Origin: Brevipalpus yothersi
Taxonomy: Eukaryota; Arthropoda; Arachnida; Trombidiformes; Tenuipalpidae
DNA length: 64,000 nt
Assembly: GCA_003956705.1 (NCBI GenBank)
Contig: QZCP01000202.1
Span: 1 to 64,000 of the forward strand
Direction of reading: 5' to 3'
The position numbers and the translations under genes were made by a program. Position 1 is the first letter of the stretch. Each line of letters opens with the position of its first letter. Below, piece by piece: positions 60,064 to 64,000 of this stretch. Under the pieces are notes generated by a model. That model saw only the letters and a program-made list of their open reading frames with translations. It ran no database searches and had not been told where the DNA came from.

Positions 60064-61708
60064 GGAAGTTCAACGCTGAACTATCGTCGCTGAACAGAAG
60101 AAGAAAGATATAAAACTTCTGAATACCATGAATTCTCACTCACACACACACAGGCAGACACTTTAGCCATGTCACACTAGGCACAGGCGCATTCATTCCA
60201 ACACTACTATCATGATGAAACTTTTACCATGAACGATATTTTTAACGAGATGAACATTTTCAACATCAACTTTCTAGGGAAAAAAGACTCCGAGAGAGTG
60301 ACAAAAAATCTTTTATCCATGATAATAAGAGAATGATAATGAAAAGAAAAAAGTAAATGAGTAGTAATAGTGGTTATTGTTGCTTTGGAATTTTCTCTCT
60401 GATAATATAGTGTTTGAGGATATTTTTGGAGATAGGGTTTAGTGACGCAAAGTTAAAATCAATGTTAAAGAATGGCGTAATAGGGGAACTTTTATTTGTG
60501 GAAAAGGAAAGATATCATGTTCATGGGATAATCTTGGCGAAAAAATTCTAGATCAGATAGTTTTGGTGCTCTTGTGGGAGATATTTGAAAATAAAATCTC
60601 TCAATTTCATGAGAGTAAGATACCTACAAATCTTTGAACGAGATCTTTACGGAATGGAATAGATTACGCTCAATTAACTTTGTTCAAGACTTTATCGCTC
60701 TCTATGTGATCACATGCTTTGACCATATATTCAGTATGGAATGTGGAATCTAAAATATTTCCAATAACAGAAAAAAAGTTGCCACAATGAATTTTGGATA
60801 TCTTATCATGTCCGATTTGCTCATGACTATACATTTATGTACTTGTCTCTTATCTAGTCGATTTCAGAGCACAATCTCTCACCTAGTGAATCGAAAATAT
60901 GTTGAAGGGTTCAACTTTTTTTGTGGATAATTCTGGATTCAATTTAAACTCATATATTGCTTATTTTTGTTGAAAACAACTGCTTGAAAACACATGATTT
61001 GTTGGCCATACTTTTGGTAACCACAAGGCTTGAAATAATTCAAAATATTTTGGTACATTGACACTGTTGCTATGTTTGGCTAGATTATTTCATAGTATAT
61101 GAGCTATCAATACATTAATCAGCAACCAATTTCTGAACGATGCTATTTTTCTTCATCAATTTTGGAGCAAACAACATGGCTTGAGTTTAATTTTCTAGTG
61201 CCTCTCATATTGAAGTATCAATTTTGAATCATTGAACATCCTCTTTCACTCGATGAGCTCAATAATCGAATAAAACTCATGGAAAATATATTCAACGAAT
61301 TTCCTGAGGATTGATGAATATCCCTAGAGCTCGGAAAAACTTCAGCCAATCCACTAGTAATCTGCCAAAAGCCTTGATAATCCTCGGATAAGTTCAGAGT
61401 TCATGAATATCATGGAGAGGAAAATTGAGAACTGAAAAATATTAATGAGCAGATGAATTACGGATCCTGATTCATGATAATACCCTGAAAATGGTCTCTG
61501 CAGAATTTAATGTTGCAAAATATTGGAGCCCATGTGTGTGTGTGCCCACGTTTGATAAAGAGTATTATAAAGTCTGTGAATCTCTAATCCCTTGGCTTTA
61601 TCCTGCTTTGTTATTGTTATTGTTTTTGTTGGCAATCATGATGAAATGTTCTGAGAAATTTTTCATGCTCAGATATTTTTGTTTCTCTTATTTGTTCTCC
61701 TGAAGAAT

Positions 61709-61731
61709 GAGAGAGAGAGAGAGAGAGAGAA
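61709..61731. repeat. (GA)n microsatellite
   Basis: About 11 GA units followed by an A run. Confidence 0.94.
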
Positions 61732-62390
61732 AAAAAATGATGCCTCATCAAAAAGTTATCAAGTTACACCAATTCTGGTGAAACTTTTTTTGGACATTCC
61801 ATAGTTGAGTTTTTTTTCTTCTCTCTTCCTTGTCAAATTGACAGTGTCAATCTTTTTTTTCTTCCCTCACTCTAATGATTATCAAATCAAAGCATATTCA
61901 TAATTGAACTCAATTTCATCCACAAACATTCTCATCATTTTTCTACATTCACAACCTCGGCACCTTGGCCTGTAAATTGTGCCTGGGAATTGGAATTCAA
62001 GGCTCTCTCTCTTTCTCTCTTTCTCTTGACATATCTTTCATGGCTGAATCGTAGGCTAATGAATGAAGGAATAGAATCATGAAAGAAAAGCTGAAAAAGA
62101 GAGCAGCTATCCAATAAAATGATTTTTAAACATCTCGGTCAATATATATAAATCATTTTCTCAATCTGTGAATTTTAATCGCGTTTATTTTTGTGTCCAA
62201 TTTTGTGTGTAATTTTGTACCAATAAATCAGGAATTTTCTCCCCCATTAATATTCGATACCAAAATTGGCAAAATTGATATAAAATGTAATCAAAAGAAA
62301 AAAAAGAAAGTTTGCCATCAAATTAAATCTCTTTTACTAGACATTTAAACATTCAAGATTGGCGCTCTTTTTTAAATCACTCACAGTACA

Positions 62391-62404
62391 GCGACCTCTG
62401 GTGG
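62391..62404 (-). promoter_or_regulatory. CTCF-like motif upstream of PSMD1
   Basis: On the minus strand CCACCAGAGGTCGC matches the CTCF core CCASYAGRKGGCRS at 13 of 14 positions, the mismatch being T for G at position 11. It lies about 225 nt before the PSMD1 start. Binding is an inference from the motif only. Confidence 0.35.
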
Positions 62405-62467
62405 CCAAACCGGTTTTATCATGCACAAAAAATTTTTTTGCAAATAATAATTAAAAACTGATGCAAG

Positions 62468-62476
62468 TGACTAAGC
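62468..62476 (+). promoter_or_regulatory. Antioxidant response element (CncC/Nrf-type) upstream of PSMD1
   Basis: TGACTAAGC fits the core TGACnnnGC, preceded by G and followed by G as in RTGACnnnGCR. Nrf1 in mammals and CncC in flies use this element to raise proteasome subunit expression. The position, about 150 nt before the ATG of a proteasome gene, fits that role. The motif is short enough to occur by chance. Confidence 0.4.
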
Positions 62477-62519
62477 GGATTCATCGTATTTTGAATAGTC
62501 AACAAAATTTAGTGAACAA

Positions 62520-62526
62520 TATAAAT
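62520..62526 (+). promoter_or_regulatory. Possible TATA box of PSMD1
   Basis: TATAAAT about 100 nt before the first ATG. No clear initiator follows, and housekeeping genes often lack TATA, so this is weak. Confidence 0.2.
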
Positions 62527-62627
62527 CTCTTTACTGTGAACACTTGAATTTAATTATACTGTCCATATTTATTGATTAGTGTACTTTGGTGTGTAGTGAG
62601 TGAATCAAGAAGAAGAAGATTATCAAG

Positions 62628-62883
62628 ATGACCATGGTACTTATGTGTCCGAAGATGAAGATCACTTCGGCCAGTGGTATCATATCAATGTTGGAAGAGG
62701 AAAGACCAGAATTGAAAAGCTTTGCTTTGTCCAAATTGAATGATATTGTTGATGAATTTTGGGCTGAAATATCGGAAGTGATTGAAAAAATTGAAGTACT
62801 TTACGAAGATGAAGGCTTCCAAAAGCGTAAATTAGCATCATTAGTTGCTTCCAAAGTTTATTATCATCTTGGTTCATTTGAAG
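62628..62883 (+). CDS. PSMD1: PSMD1 exon 1
   Basis: Starts at the first ATG after an in-frame TGA (62601) and ends in phase 1 at GAAG|GTATGT. Four in-frame ATGs occur in the first ten codons (MTMVLMCPKMKITSASG). The last (62655) matches the usual family start, MITSA; the second (62634) has the best context (ACCATGG). The true start may be any of them, so up to nine N-terminal residues are uncertain. Confidence 0.93.
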
Positions 62884-64000
62884 GTATGTATTATTTAACA
62901 TGTTTCCTGATACTACTACTTCTTGATCTTGCCATTTCATGATCATGTTTATGTGTGTTGACTGTGTTATTGATGATGATTGTTTTGTCTCTCATCAGAT
63001 TCATTAACATATGCATTGGGTGCTGAGGATCTTTTTGATGTAAATGACGACTCTGAATATGTATCCACCATCATCGCTAAATGCATCGATCACTATACCA
63101 AGCTACGAGTAAAGAGTTTCTCATCCAGTGACAGTGACAAGGTGGTCATTGACCGACGTCTTGAGGATATTGTCAATCGAATGTTCAAGCGTTGCTTTGA
63201 TGATGGCCAATTTAAGCAAGCTATCGGAATAGCAATGGAAACACGTCGTATGGATGTGTTCGAGAAAGCTATTCTGGAATCTGATAATGTGACCGCAATG
63301 TTGGATTATGCATTCAGAATAGCTATGTCTTTGGTAGAGAATCGCCATTATCGTAATGATATACTGAAAATTCTAGTTAATATCTACAAGAATCTGAAAA
63401 CACCAGACTACGTGAACATGTGTCAGTGTCTTATATTTTTAGATGATGCTCAATCAGTAGCTGACATACTTGATAAACTTCTACGGGAAGATGAAACTAG
63501 TTCTCTGATGGCATTTCAGATTGCCTTCGATCTGTACGAGAGTGCTACACAAAATTTTTTATCCCGTGTATTGCAAGCTATCAAGATGACCGCTCCCGTT
63601 CCATCTCTCATCGGTCCTCCTGAAACCCCTAACCCAGAGGAAGGCCCAAGTGGAAGTGGCACAGAGGCCGAAAAGAGTAACAAAGATGAGAAAATGGAAT
63701 TAGATCAACCCGAAGCTTCCGGCACCAGCCCATCCGCACCTCCTTCTACCTCCGAGAACACAGCTCAAGCTCGTTCTAATGATATGGTCAAGAAAGATTC
63801 TCTTACCGGTCACGATAAGCAGCGTCAAGATCGTCTCGAAAAGCTAGCCATTATTCTTAGTGGTGAAACTACCATTGAACTTGAGCTTCAATTCTTGATC
63901 CGCAACAATCATACCGATATGCTCATTTTGAAGCACACAAAAGATGCTGTTCGCAATTCAATCTGTCATACAGCTACCGTCATAGCCAATGCTCTCATGC
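62628..64000 (+). CDS. PSMD1: 26S proteasome regulatory subunit PSMD1/Rpn2, 5' part (two exons, continues past the right edge)
   Basis: Overall model: exon 1 62628-62883, intron 62884-62998 (115 nt), exon 2 62999-64000 and beyond. PSMD1/Rpn2 is the large scaffold subunit of the proteasome base; with Rpn1 it organises ubiquitin receptors and the ATPase ring. Seen: the conserved N-terminal rod, with ITSASGIISML, LYEDEGF, VASKVYYHLGSFED, YALGAEDLF, AKCIDHYTK, AIGIAMETRRMDVFEKAIL, CQCLIFLDD, LQFLIRNNHTD and TKDAVRNSICHTATVIANA. An acidic Pro/Ser-rich loop lies between the helical blocks (63598-63830), as in animal homologues, where this part is variable. 419 residues are visible, a little under half of the usual length of about 950. 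The toroidal PC repeats would lie mostly beyond the edge. It is divergent from the receptor gene. Confidence 0.97.
62999..64000 (+). CDS. PSMD1: PSMD1 exon 2 (partial)
   Basis: Acceptor GTCTCTCATCAG; the first two bases complete GAT (Asp) to give SFEDSLTYALG. It stays open for 333 codons to the window edge and may end beyond it. The acidic linker has codons visibly richer in C and G than the rest of the window. Confidence 0.96.

Larger units (their letters stand above)
60045..62627. other. Divergent intergenic region between the receptor gene and PSMD1
   Basis: 2.6 kb between divergently transcribed starts. It should contain both promoters. A (GA)n run lies at 61709-61731 and candidate elements cluster in the last 240 bases before PSMD1. 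A 70-codon plus-strand frame (61491-61703) is hydrophobic but unrecognised. Confidence 0.75.

Overview
The window is eukaryotic nuclear DNA, probably from an arthropod or another protostome. It is AT-rich by eye, has spliceosomal introns with GT..AG borders, and is full of long (GA)n/(CT)n microsatellites. It carries a proteasome gene and a multi-LDLa leucine-rich-repeat GPCR of the GRL101 type; from memory these receptors occur in molluscs and many arthropods but not in vertebrates. I cannot name the species. The assembly has one 73-base gap of N inside a (GA)n run (39954-40026).

Layout. (1) 1-2930, minus strand: the 5' part of a secreted or membrane leucine-rich-repeat gene, with a signal-peptide exon, two large LRR exons and the start of a C-terminal cysteine cap; it runs off the left edge. 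The last LRRs and cap look like the LRRN (leucine-rich repeat neuronal protein) family. (2) 2931-21198: about 18 kb with no recognisable gene, only microsatellites, pyrimidine-rich tracts and short chance ORFs. (3) 21199-60044, minus strand: a complete 20-exon gene for a GRL101-like receptor. Splicing by hand gives 3,351 nt, that is 1,116 residues plus stop, and the reading frame is kept at all 19 junctions. In order it encodes a signal peptide, twelve LDLa modules, a cysteine cap and LRRs, a conserved hinge, seven membrane helices and a short tail. Its introns hold most of the microsatellites. (4) 60045-62627: a divergent intergenic region with a possible CTCF-like site and a CncC/Nrf-type antioxidant element near the next gene. 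(5) 62628-64000, plus strand: the first two coding exons of the 26S proteasome subunit PSMD1/Rpn2, running off the right edge.

The three genes have no obvious common pathway. The two minus-strand genes are both extracellular LRR proteins of likely signalling or adhesion type, and PSMD1 is a housekeeping gene. The receptor is the main item of interest: most of its exons are too short or too interrupted to stand out as ORFs, and the model comes from matching splice sites, intron phases and LDLa/LRR spacing. RNA evidence was not available, so untranslated regions, promoters and poly(A) sites are tentative.
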